Origin: Parcubacteria group bacterium
Lineage (GTDB): Bacteria > Patescibacteriota > Minisyncoccia > Minisyncoccales > CG1-02-41-26
Direction: 5' to 3'
Assembly (NCBI GenBank): GCA_013203565.1
Contig: JABMPZ010000044.1
Location: forward strand, 1-11,414
DNA length: 11,414 bases
A model generated the notes under the pieces. The model had not been told where the DNA came from. It saw only the letters and a list, made by a program, of their open reading frames with translations, and searched no databases. The translations under genes and the position numbers were made by a program. Positions 6,103 to 11,414 of the stretch are shown one piece after another. Numbering within the stretch: the stretch's first letter is position 1; each line of letters opens with the position of its first letter.

Positions 6103-6117
6103 CTGTAGTTACTACAG
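6103..6117. promoter_or_regulatory. 15-nt palindrome upstream of the LAGLIDADG promoter
   Basis: CTGTAGT (6103-6109), T, ACTACAG (6111-6117) is a perfect dyad ending ten bases upstream of the -35 box. Its size and place suit a dimeric DNA-binding protein, possibly the HTH-bearing gene product itself. Confidence 0.4.
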
Positions 6118-6176
6118 AAAACTTGGATATAAACTCAAAGACACTTACATGGTAAAAAAAATATAAGCGACAGCAC

Positions 6177-6332
6177 TTAATCAAATGGAAACTTTTTTTG
6201 TTTAAAGATGGTCTCTTGTGTTTTCGCAACAATATCATCTAAATAAATCAACGGCATATAATTAACAGTATCAAAGGGATTCTTTCTTAGTCCGAAGTCT
6301 TCCCAAGTAAAGTTTTCCACAGGGTTATTCAT
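6177..6332 (-). CDS. Small 51-residue protein, unknown
   Basis: ATG at 6332 to TAA at 6179-6177 encodes MNNPVENFTWEDFGLRKNPF, then DTVNYMPLIYLDDIVAKTQE and TIFKQKKFPFD. The composition is protein-like, with Trp, Pro, Gly and mixed charge, unlike translated AT-rich spacer. 'FGLRKNPF' recalls the opening of some AAA-type ATPases (FGLxxNPF), but no Walker motifs follow, so it may be a truncated remnant or a small independent protein. The start codon lies inside a 24-nt perfect palindrome. No SD site is visible. Confidence 0.45.
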   Translation of the reverse strand: MNNPVENFTWEDFGLRKNPFDTVNYMPLIYLDDIVAKTQETIFKQKKFPFD

Positions 6333-6348
6333 ATAATTATATGAATAA
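6325..6348. repeat. 24-nt perfect palindrome over the small ORF start
   Basis: TTATTCATATAA (6325-6336) is followed directly by its reverse complement (6337-6348). The minus-strand ATG at 6332-6330 lies in one arm. It could be an operator or cruciform; its AT-richness makes chance more likely than for the GC-rich palindromes. Confidence 0.5.
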
Positions 6349-6594
6349 AAAAAACTTATATAACTATTTTTAGTGTATAAAATAAGGATAAATAGATTAT
6401 TTTTACCACTCCCAAGACACTCTATTTCTATATAAGTATTATATTATAACTAAAAAGAAAACCAACTGTGGATAAAGTAACATACCTATCCATACCCTAT
6501 TCTTGCAACTTCTCATAAGTCATCTTTTTCAACCCCTGCCACCATGAGTTTTCGGGGGACAGGGAGGGGACAGGGATATCCCTGTCCCCGTTAT
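6333..6594. other. AT-rich intergenic stretch with a DnaA-box match and REP-like repeat
   Basis: No gene is seen. Positions 6333-6465 are extremely AT-rich with many TATA-like words. TGTGGATAA at 6467-6475 is an exact DnaA-box consensus on the minus strand (TTATCCACA), and TTTTCCACA occurs at 6313-6321. The right end holds the GGGGACAGGG repeat. The stretch probably also carries the promoter of the 51-codon ORF. Confidence 0.4.
6555..6589. repeat. REP-like GGGGACAGGG palindrome
   Basis: GGGGACAGGG occurs at 6555-6564 and 6566-6575 in direct orientation and again inverted at 6580-6589. Copies two and three form a perfect 24-nt palindrome (6566-6589) with arm GGGGACAGGGAT. It is far richer in GC than its surroundings and lies just after the stop of the presenilin-like gene. 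On the minus strand no T-run follows, so it is a poor classical terminator but a good fit to repetitive extragenic palindromes. Confidence 0.6.
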
Positions 6595-7449
6595 TTAGAT
6601 AAGTTTTGTTATAACATACCCAATTATGCAGGCCAAAGCAATAGGAGGCAGAGCCGGCATTGGGGCCCTTTGTTTTTTTGTAATAAAGATTAAGAAAACT
6701 GCCAACAAACCGAGTATAGCAAAACCAACTATAATTAAAAACTGCAGTATACCTTGATTTAGTACTGAAACAGCAAGAATTAATGGAAATATTATATCCC
6801 CTCCTCCTAAAATCATAAAATTACCCTTGATGGGTATTTTGTTTAGGTTTGTCTTAAAATCAGATGTTTTCTGTGGAATAACCAACCCAACAATTGCCTT
6901 ACTCTCAACCATTGCCTCTGCCATCTTTACCATATGTTTTGTCTTGTAAACAGCAACAAAATCATATACAGAAAAGAACAAAAGCATTAGAATAATCTCT
7001 CTTGGAGCTAACTGCAATCCAACAACTGTGGCCATACCAGAAACAGCAAAGATAAAAACTAAATTATGTATTAAAGCATTAGGTTTTTTAATCAATAAAT
7101 ATATTAAAACAGCAATCCAAGGGAAAACAATCCATGCTGAAAACCAGAGCCCAAAGAAATATAGATTACCAAGAGCAATGGCTAAGATATAGAAAACTTT
7201 GAAGAAACTAGCTCTGAATTTTTTATGACGAATAAAATAGATTATTAAAACTAAAAACCCAGTCAAGATAAAGAACGGGATAATAATATCCCAAATAGAA
7301 ACTGCTTTTGCTTCAACCCTCTGAAATACAAAAATATCCATCATTCTGTTTGAAGCCAAAAAACTCAACACTGCAGCGAGTGTAAACATTAAAACCTCAA
7401 AGATGAATGTCCTAACTGGATTGGATATATTTGATACTATTTTCTTCAT
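6595..7449 (-). CDS. Presenilin/signal-peptide-peptidase-like intramembrane aspartyl protease
   Basis: A 284-residue, very hydrophobic protein with about nine membrane segments. Three family A22 signatures occur in order: YD at 162-163 (FFSVYDFVAVYKTKH), GxGD at 215-218 (ILGGGDIIFP) and PAL at 265-267 near the C-terminus. D163 and D218 are the expected catalytic pair, facing each other in the membrane, and PAL helps form the active site. The size and the spacing between the two Asp fit the archaeal SPP-like group rather than eukaryotic presenilins. Such enzymes cleave helices, including leftover signal peptides, within the membrane. The gene is last in the minus-strand series, with a hairpin just upstream and a REP-like palindrome just downstream. 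No SD site is visible. The substrate is unknown. Confidence 0.87.
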   Translation of the reverse strand: MKKIVSNISNPVRTFIFEVLMFTLAAVLSFLASNRMMDIFVFQRVEAKAVSIWDIIIPFFILTGFLVLIIYFIRHKKFRASFFKVFYILAIALGNLYFFGLWFSAWIVFPWIAVLIYLLIKKPNALIHNLVFIFAVSGMATVVGLQLAPREIILMLLFFSVYDFVAVYKTKHMVKMAEAMVESKAIVGLVIPQKTSDFKTNLNKIPIKGNFMILGGGDIIFPLILAVSVLNQGILQFLIIVGFAILGLLAVFLIFITKKQRAPMPALPPIALACIIGYVITKLI

Positions 7450-7459
7450 AAAATGTAAT

Positions 7460-7490
7460 AAAGGGATAGCTCGTATTCGACTATCCCTTT
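7460..7490 (-). terminator. Perfect hairpin between the 91-residue gene and the protease gene
   Basis: AAAGGGATAG (7460-7469) pairs with CTATCCCTTT (7481-7490). The loop adds TCG/CGA pairs around TATT, giving 13 pairs with one bulged C. On the minus strand it follows the stop at 7518 and is followed by ATTACATTTT, a weak U-tract. It may be a terminator or attenuator ahead of the protease gene, whose ATG lies 10 bases further on. Confidence 0.5.
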
Positions 7491-7517
7491 GTTTTGAGCT
7501 TACGTCACTCCTTGCGC

Positions 7518-7793
7518 TTATGCCATTTGCGCCTTTCGAAATCGCCGAACTGCGTATTCATAACATGCAATACCTTCATCTATTTTATCCAACTCCTTAA
7601 CTTTGAAACTCAATTCATTATTTAGAGGAATTATTACACCACTTACATAACTTTTGGGCGCTTTTGTGAGTTTGCTAGACAACAAGAATAGGTCACCCTT
7701 TATTGCGCTTATTTCCTCAGCGATCATAACTCTGATCGAAATAAGATAATTTATCTTATTCTGATATTTCTCGATCCATTCATTAGTACCCAT
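7518..7793 (-). CDS. 91-residue helical protein, unknown
   Basis: A predicted mostly alpha-helical protein with charged heptad-like stretches (WIEKYQNKINYLISIRVMIA; NNELSFKVKELDKIDEGIA) and a basic tail (RRFRKAQMA), consistent with a coiled coil. It has no signal peptide or membrane span. The ATG at 7793 is supported by a strong SD site, GAGGAGG, eight bases upstream, which neighbouring large genes lack. A perfect hairpin follows, suggesting a self-contained unit, perhaps acquired separately. I do not recognise a family. Confidence 0.75.
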   Translation of the reverse strand: MGTNEWIEKYQNKINYLISIRVMIAEEISAIKGDLFLLSSKLTKAPKSYVSGVIIPLNNELSFKVKELDKIDEGIACYEYAVRRFRKAQMA

Positions 7794-7801
7794 GCCTACC
7801 G

Positions 7802-7808
7802 CCTCCTC
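7802..7808 (-). promoter_or_regulatory. Strong SD site of the 91-residue gene
   Basis: GAGGAGG on the minus strand, eight bases before the ATG at 7793, fixes that start. It is one of only two strong SD sites in the window. Confidence 0.8.
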
Positions 7809-7860
7809 AAGTTAAATTGTTCGTGTCCTATATTCAACATACTACATCAACAATAAAAAA

Positions 7861-9294
7861 TCAAAAGTAGTTTATCTGAAGCCAGATGTATGCTTTCTGG
7901 GCATCGCTTTTTAAGTTTGCTTGATGTTTACTACCAAGCAGAATAATCGCAACATTTCTTTCTTCATTATCCTTTGTTTTGAATTGAAACACAAACAATC
8001 CATTGTATTTTGATTCTTTAATAAAGCCAGTTTTACCGCCAACAAATGTTTCATCTTCAGAAAAAACATTTTTGTTCCATAATCCATCAATGTCAAATTT
8101 AACTCCGCCAAAACTTGATACCTTGCCACTTCTTGTAATCTCAAAAATAGGAAAACGATTGTTTTTAATATAGCGTGCTAAATAGAAAAGATCTTGAGCG
8201 GTTGAGATATTACCTGGGTCATAGCCAGATGGATCAGTAAAAACTGTCTTAGACATTAAAATTGATTTTGTTTTTTTGTTCATCAAATCAATAGTATTGT
8301 CTCTGCCTAAAAAATAGCTAATCACTTCTGCTGCATTATTTGATGACTCAATGAGCAAAAGATAAAACAACTCAACTACTCTCAACCTTGGATTTTCTTC
8401 AAGATAATCAGAGCTACCATAACCCTTTAGCATCCAATCTCTTACAACAATGGACTTTGTTAAATCAATGTTTTCAGCAACAACTAATGATGTCATTAAC
8501 TTTGTAATAGAAGCAACAGGATGTTGTTGATTTGATTCCTTTTCAGCAAAAACAAAACCAGAATCTAAATCAGCTACCAGATATTTAGTAGATGTAATGT
8601 TTGGGAAAAGCCCTTGTACTTGTTTTGGATACTCATAATAGTCATTTGTTTTATCAATAACCAAAACAGGCATATCTATATCTGTTGACTCGTAAACCTC
8701 TTTTGCATCTTCATCATACATACGGATGCACCCACCTGAAAAATCAGAAATTAACTTGATTCCACCTGGATAATACGGCTCGCCATGAAGATAATACTTA
8801 CCATAAAATTTTAAAGCCCACGGCATATATGTGCCAGAGGAAGCAGAATAACTTGCCTCAAACCCGGACTTTACACTATAAAGCCCGGTTGCTGTGCCTC
8901 CCCATCCCTCATCATCCCCTCTCTTTATAATCTCAAACTCTTTTTGTTTTTCATTTTGTTTGTTAACCCTAACTTTCATCTCTTGTAAATTTACCTCAAC
9001 AAAATTAATATCATTATCCAAAAACCCTTGTTTTAGCCCTGTAAAATCACCTAATTGATATTGGGGAGCAGTATAACCACGAGCCAGCTCAACAACATCT
9101 TCAGTAAAATCAACTGTCTTAATAGTAACTTGGGCTATTAACTCATCAATAACTGTTATCGTACGCTCGGTCTCGGCTATTTTACCTTGCTCTTGAAATG
9201 AAGAGTAAAGATTGAAAACCAAAAAAAACACTCCTGCGACAACAGGAATACAAATCAACAACATCAAACTTATTTTTTTACTATTTCCCAACAT
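7861..9294 (-). CDS. L,D-transpeptidase / D,D-carboxypeptidase fusion, membrane-anchored
   Basis: A 477-residue protein with two peptidoglycan enzymes in one chain. Residues 9-30 are a membrane anchor or signal. A YkuD-type L,D-transpeptidase domain covers about 105-215, with H170-G171 (YYLHGEPYYPGG) and the catalytic C189 in SGGCIRM. An S11 (PBP5/DacA-type) domain covers about 235-460: SITK (262-265, nucleophile S262, K265), SSN (317-319) and KTG (421-423). The first module would form 3-3 cross-links by attacking tetrapeptide stems; the second trims the terminal D-Ala from pentapeptides and so makes those tetrapeptides. It should act outside the membrane on the wall. All key residues are present. 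There is no SD site, and a possible promoter lies so close to the ATG that the mRNA could be leaderless. It ends in TGA. Confidence 0.93.
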   Translation of the reverse strand: MLGNSKKISLMLLICIPVVAGVFFLVFNLYSSFQEQGKIAETERTITVIDELIAQVTIKTVDFTEDVVELARGYTAPQYQLGDFTGLKQGFLDNDINFVEVNLQEMKVRVNKQNEKQKEFEIIKRGDDEGWGGTATGLYSVKSGFEASYSASSGTYMPWALKFYGKYYLHGEPYYPGGIKLISDFSGGCIRMYDEDAKEVYESTDIDMPVLVIDKTNDYYEYPKQVQGLFPNITSTKYLVADLDSGFVFAEKESNQQHPVASITKLMTSLVVAENIDLTKSIVVRDWMLKGYGSSDYLEENPRLRVVELFYLLLIESSNNAAEVISYFLGRDNTIDLMNKKTKSILMSKTVFTDPSGYDPGNISTAQDLFYLARYIKNNRFPIFEITRSGKVSSFGGVKFDIDGLWNKNVFSEDETFVGGKTGFIKESKYNGLFVFQFKTKDNEERNVAIILLGSKHQANLKSDAQKAYIWLQINYF

Positions 9295-9299
9295 AAACT

Positions 9300-9329
9300 A
9301 GTTTACCAGAAAAATCAATTTTCAGCCAA
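9300..9329 (-). promoter_or_regulatory. Possible promoter of the cell-wall fusion gene
   Basis: On the minus strand TTGGCT (9329-9324), 18 bases and TAAACT (9305-9300) end five bases before the ATG. A start site at normal distance would fall on or beside the ATG. Both boxes are imperfect. Confidence 0.3.
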
Positions 9330-9339
9330 CAAATAGATT

Positions 9340-9370
9340 GTGCTCACTCCCGTTAGTCAAGAGTGAGCAC
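9340..9370 (-). terminator. Perfect 10-bp hairpin after the small Cys-protein gene
   Basis: GTGCTCACTC (9340-9349) and GAGTGAGCAC (9361-9370) pair exactly around an 11-nt loop. It lies 14 bases after the stop at 9384 on the minus strand. The following AATCTATTTG is only weakly T-rich, so termination is likely but not certain. Confidence 0.5.
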
Positions 9371-9383
9371 TCTAACTTTTCTG

Positions 9384-9725
9384 CTAAGTTATACATTCAT
9401 AAACATATACAGAAAGGTCTGTTTCTGGCAGAGTGACTCTGCCGGGTTGTGAAGCAAGTATCATTATACTCGCATCATTACCAGTCTTGTCTGCCGTGAT
9501 AACGGCACCACTGACTCCTTCAACTTCTAGCCATTCTTCTTCATGCTCTTTCAAGAATCGCTGAAGAGGAGTTAGAGGGGCTTCAAACTCTCTTGGCCTC
9601 CCGCAAGCAACATCAGGATCATCCTCGCCTAACATATAGAGGATTCCTGCATGGAGACAATTTCGAGCCGCACACTTATATCTCGGATTCCCATCACAAG
9701 TACCCGCATAACTTTTCTTTCCCAT
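9384..9725 (-). CDS. 113-residue cysteine-containing protein, unknown
   Basis: The protein starts MGKKSYAGTC; the ATG at 9725 is chosen over one at 9776 because AAAGGAGGG lies six bases upstream and the longer form would overlap the Nif3-family gene. Cysteines at 10, 18, 23 and 41 in the first half could bind a metal, but the spacing (C-x7-C-x4-C-x17-C) matches no zinc ribbon I know. The second half is acidic (KEHEEEWLEVEG) and predicted to form beta strands (VSGAVITADK, SIMILAS). No signal peptide or membrane segment. The gap to the Nif3-family stop is 31 bases, so it may be co-transcribed. Function is unknown. Confidence 0.75.
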   Translation of the reverse strand: MGKKSYAGTCDGNPRYKCAARNCLHAGILYMLGEDDPDVACGRPREFEAPLTPLQRFLKEHEEEWLEVEGVSGAVITADKTGNDASIMILASQPGRVTLPETDLSVYVYECIT

Positions 9726-9731
9726 CTTTAT

Positions 9732-9740
9732 CCCTCCTTT
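9732..9740 (-). promoter_or_regulatory. Strong SD site that decides the Cys-protein start
   Basis: AAAGGAGGG on the minus strand, six bases before the ATG at 9725. It supports the shorter 113-residue product. Confidence 0.8.
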
Positions 9741-9756
9741 CTGTTCTGTATTTATT

Positions 9757-10704
9757 CTACCCCTGTCTTGAAACACGAATCACTCCTGAACAAGGCACAG
9801 CTTTTATGCCTTTCTTTTCAAGTTCGTCTAATAATATATTTATACCTAATGAGTCACTACTAATGTGACCCGCTATCACAACATTAACATTGGCTTTCTC
9901 TGCTTCTTTATTGCCTTCCTCTGATTGGTGCATACCAACCACTGTGCCAATGCCTGCTGTTGCCATTTTTTCATATAGTTTTGGTGAGCCCTCTGTTCCT
10001 CCTGTCAATTCTGTCATTGCTATCTTCCCGGTTCTGTTTTGTTCATCACCGACAAACACCTTGGGTCCAGCTCCAATCTTCTGGGCTTCTTTGTATTCTG
10101 GTATTTTTCTTAATTCATCCATAAGCTCGCCTACTGTTTCAATTTCTTTACTCTCAATCCTATCTTTTAAGAACTTGGCTGCTAGGTTATCACAGGGAGT
10201 ATGTAAACATATTAGGTTAATGCCTAAAAGCTTTGCAGCATCAACTGTTCTTTGGTGATTAGATGAATTCACACTTCTGGCAACCTCTGAGATTCTTTTT
10301 CTCATTAATCCCTCTGCTACGTTTATAGGCACACCATATTGAGCTAACACATCAGATTGTAAACTCATAACATCAGACAAATGAGCTAATCCCTTTCCTA
10401 ATGGATGGTGAGAAATTACCAAATCAATATCTCCCAATTCTTTGGCTATTAAAAGTTCTGCTGGATCAATATCAACACCTATGAAAACCTTCTTAATTTC
10501 TTTATCATCTGCAATATGTAAAATCCTTGAGTCCAAATATGGGTTTTCTAATGCCTCTTTATCAAAGTCCTGTTTCTGGGCTTCTGAAAGTTTTTCATAC
10601 TGTTTTTTCTTTCTATCTAAAAACTTCTCAAGCCCTTTTTCTGTTCTAAAGTCAGCTTGTTTACCCATCTCAATTGCTAAATTAAATATGTCTTGTATTT
10701 TCAT
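9757..10704 (-). CDS. Nif3-family (GTP cyclohydrolase I type 2-like) dinuclear metal protein
   Basis: A 315-residue protein with Nif3-family metal-site motifs: ISHHPL (97-102), HTPCDN (168-173) and GHISSDSLG (279-287); the His and Asp residues here would hold two metal ions. Family members form hexameric rings; biochemical roles remain unsettled despite the cyclohydrolase label. Residues 1-65 are a charged helical extension ahead of the conserved core. ATG at 10704 is preferred over an in-frame start at 10743, because it begins one base after the stop of the upstream Lys/Pro-rich gene and its product starts MKIQDIFNLAIEMG. The two genes are probably co-transcribed. Confidence 0.87.
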   Translation of the reverse strand: MKIQDIFNLAIEMGKQADFRTEKGLEKFLDRKKKQYEKLSEAQKQDFDKEALENPYLDSRILHIADDKEIKKVFIGVDIDPAELLIAKELGDIDLVISHHPLGKGLAHLSDVMSLQSDVLAQYGVPINVAEGLMRKRISEVARSVNSSNHQRTVDAAKLLGINLICLHTPCDNLAAKFLKDRIESKEIETVGELMDELRKIPEYKEAQKIGAGPKVFVGDEQNRTGKIAMTELTGGTEGSPKLYEKMATAGIGTVVGMHQSEEGNKEAEKANVNVVIAGHISSDSLGINILLDELEKKGIKAVPCSGVIRVSRQG

Positions 10705-10705
10705 G

Positions 10706-10969
10706 TTATTTCTTTTGTTCTTTTTTCTTTGGTTTTTCAACAACAGGCTCTTTCTTTTCAGGTACTGATTTTGGCTTTTCTTTCTTGATTTCCTTAGGGG
10801 CTGGTTTCTCTTTCTTTACTGGATGTTGGTGTAGTTTACCAGAAACCTTATCAAAAACTTTGTTTATTTCTTTCTCTTGTTTTGTTAGGTTAAAAAACTC
10901 CCGTCTAATACGGGCTTTTTCATTTCTAATATATTTTCTCTGACTTCTTGTATATGTATTCTTCGGCAT
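10706..10969 (-). CDS. Lys/Pro-rich basic protein, unknown
   Basis: An 87-residue, strongly basic protein. Residues 1-48 contain an Arg/Lys-rich helix (RSQRKYIRNEKARIRREFFN). Residues 49-87 are low complexity, built from K, E, P and V (PVKKEKPAPKEIKKEKPKSV). The charge suggests nucleic-acid or ribosome binding, and the tail is likely disordered. It lies immediately upstream of the Nif3-family gene with a one-base gap and downstream of the murE terminator, so it is probably the first gene of that operon. No family is recognised. Confidence 0.65.
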   Translation of the reverse strand: MPKNTYTRSQRKYIRNEKARIRREFFNLTKQEKEINKVFDKVSGKLHQHPVKKEKPAPKEIKKEKPKSVPEKKEPVVEKPKKKEQKK

Positions 10970-11004
10970 AACCTTCCACTGTATTTTAACTGATGGTTAC
11001 AGAT

Positions 11005-11034
11005 AAAAGAAAAAACAGTAAATAACATACTGTT
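11005..11034 (-). terminator. Intrinsic terminator of murE
   Basis: On the minus strand AACAGTA and TACTGTT pair perfectly around TGTTATT, then TTTTCTTTT follows. It lies 18 bases after the murE stop at 11052 and separates it from the next gene. Confidence 0.75.
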
Positions 11035-11051
11035 ACTCAAACAACCCTATA

Positions 11052-11414
11052 TTAACCTAATTCCTGTTTTTTGTCAAAAAATAGTTCAATTTTATGTTCT
11101 TTTAATTTTTTGAGTTCTTCTTTAACTATCTCTCTATCATCCCATGGTATTTTCTTGTCATTCTCTACGCAGAGCCATGGCTCACTCCCCTTCCCTGTTA
11201 TAATTACTGTATCGCCTGTAGTTGTCAAAGTTAATGCTTTATTGATTGCTTCTCTTCTATCTAAAATCTTCTGAGCTTTGTTTTCTGCTCCTTGGGCTAC
11301 TTGATTAATAATGTCCATTGGGTCTTCATCATATGGGTCTTCATTGGTTACAATCACTTGCTTGCAGTATTCATTAGCTATCTTACCTAATTCTTTTCTT
11401 TTCCATTTATCTCT
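11052..11414 (-). CDS. murE: MurE-type UDP-MurNAc dipeptide ligase, C-terminal part (runs off right edge)
   Basis: The last 120 codons are visible; the frame is open to the edge. The visible start RDKWKRKELGKIANEYC, then VTNEDPYDEDP, DRREAI, TVIITGKGSEPW and IPWDDREIVKEEL follow the C-terminal domain of Mur ligases, best matching MurE. MurE adds the third stem-peptide residue to UDP-MurNAc-L-Ala-D-Glu using ATP in the cytoplasm. At the substrate-selecting loop, where meso-diaminopimelate enzymes read DNPR, this protein reads EDPYDEDP, so the third residue may not be meso-DAP. The ATPase domain lies outside the window. MurF or another Mur ligase is a less likely alternative. Confidence 0.85.
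   Translation of the reverse strand, partial: RDKWKRKELGKIANEYCKQVIVTNEDPYDEDPMDIINQVAQGAENKAQKILDRREAINKALTLTTTGDTVIITGKGSEPWLCVENDKKIPWDDREIVKEELKKLKEHKIELFFDKKQELG

Noticed and set aside
7911..8144. Second minus-strand frame inside the cell-wall fusion gene
   Set aside because: It overlaps the S11 domain, whose SSN and KTG motifs are intact in the main frame, so no frameshift is needed.
9726..9776. Longer start (ATG 9776) for the Cys-containing protein
   Set aside because: It would overlap the Nif3-family gene and ignore the strong SD site serving ATG 9725.
1..11414. CRISPR array or phage structural module
   Set aside because: No regularly spaced direct repeats and no capsid, tail, terminase or Cas-like proteins were seen.

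Overview
The window most likely comes from a low-GC bacterium of the Candidate Phyla Radiation (Patescibacteria). Bacterial peptidoglycan genes (the C-terminal part of murE, and an L,D-transpeptidase/D,D-carboxypeptidase fusion) sit beside genes more typical of archaea and eukaryotes: an archaeal-type Elp3, a Trm9-like tRNA methyltransferase and a presenilin/signal-peptide-peptidase-type protease. Most genes lack a Shine-Dalgarno (SD) site. TGA ends elp3 exactly where the family normally ends, so the standard bacterial code applies and the TGA-recoding CPR lineages (Gracilibacteria, Absconditabacteria) are unlikely. The assignment is inference from gene content.

Left part (1-2290) is accessory DNA. 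It holds the N-terminus of a RelA/SpoT-like protein running off the edge, about 430 bases with no convincing gene, a 60-residue membrane protein, and a DD35E transposase whose start codon lies in the loop of a perfect hairpin. Two short tRNA 3'-end-like fragments flank the transposase in opposite orientation.

Centre-left (2224-4594) is the most interesting part. A Trm9/ALKBH8-like methyltransferase and Elp3 are transcribed head to head from start codons that overlap by two bases. Elp3 makes 5-carboxymethyl-uridine at tRNA position 34, and Trm9 enzymes methylate that product to mcm5U. The pair could be a two-gene bacterial version of the eukaryotic wobble-uridine pathway. elp3 also carries an in-frame 25-nt palindrome in its acetyltransferase domain.

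Centre (4570-6594): a free-standing two-motif LAGLIDADG protein with an N-terminal helix-turn-helix-like region runs convergently into elp3 with a 25-bp overlap. Upstream is a 546-bp AT-rich spacer with a 51-codon ORF starting inside a 24-nt palindrome, and a REP-like GGGGACAGGG palindrome.

Right part (6595-11414) is entirely on the minus strand. In transcription order it runs murE (partial, with its own terminator), a Lys/Pro-rich basic protein, a Nif3-family metal protein, a small Cys-containing protein, the cell-wall fusion enzyme, a 91-residue helical protein, and the presenilin-like protease. The two small orphan genes have strong SD sites and are followed by perfect 10-bp hairpins, unlike their neighbours.
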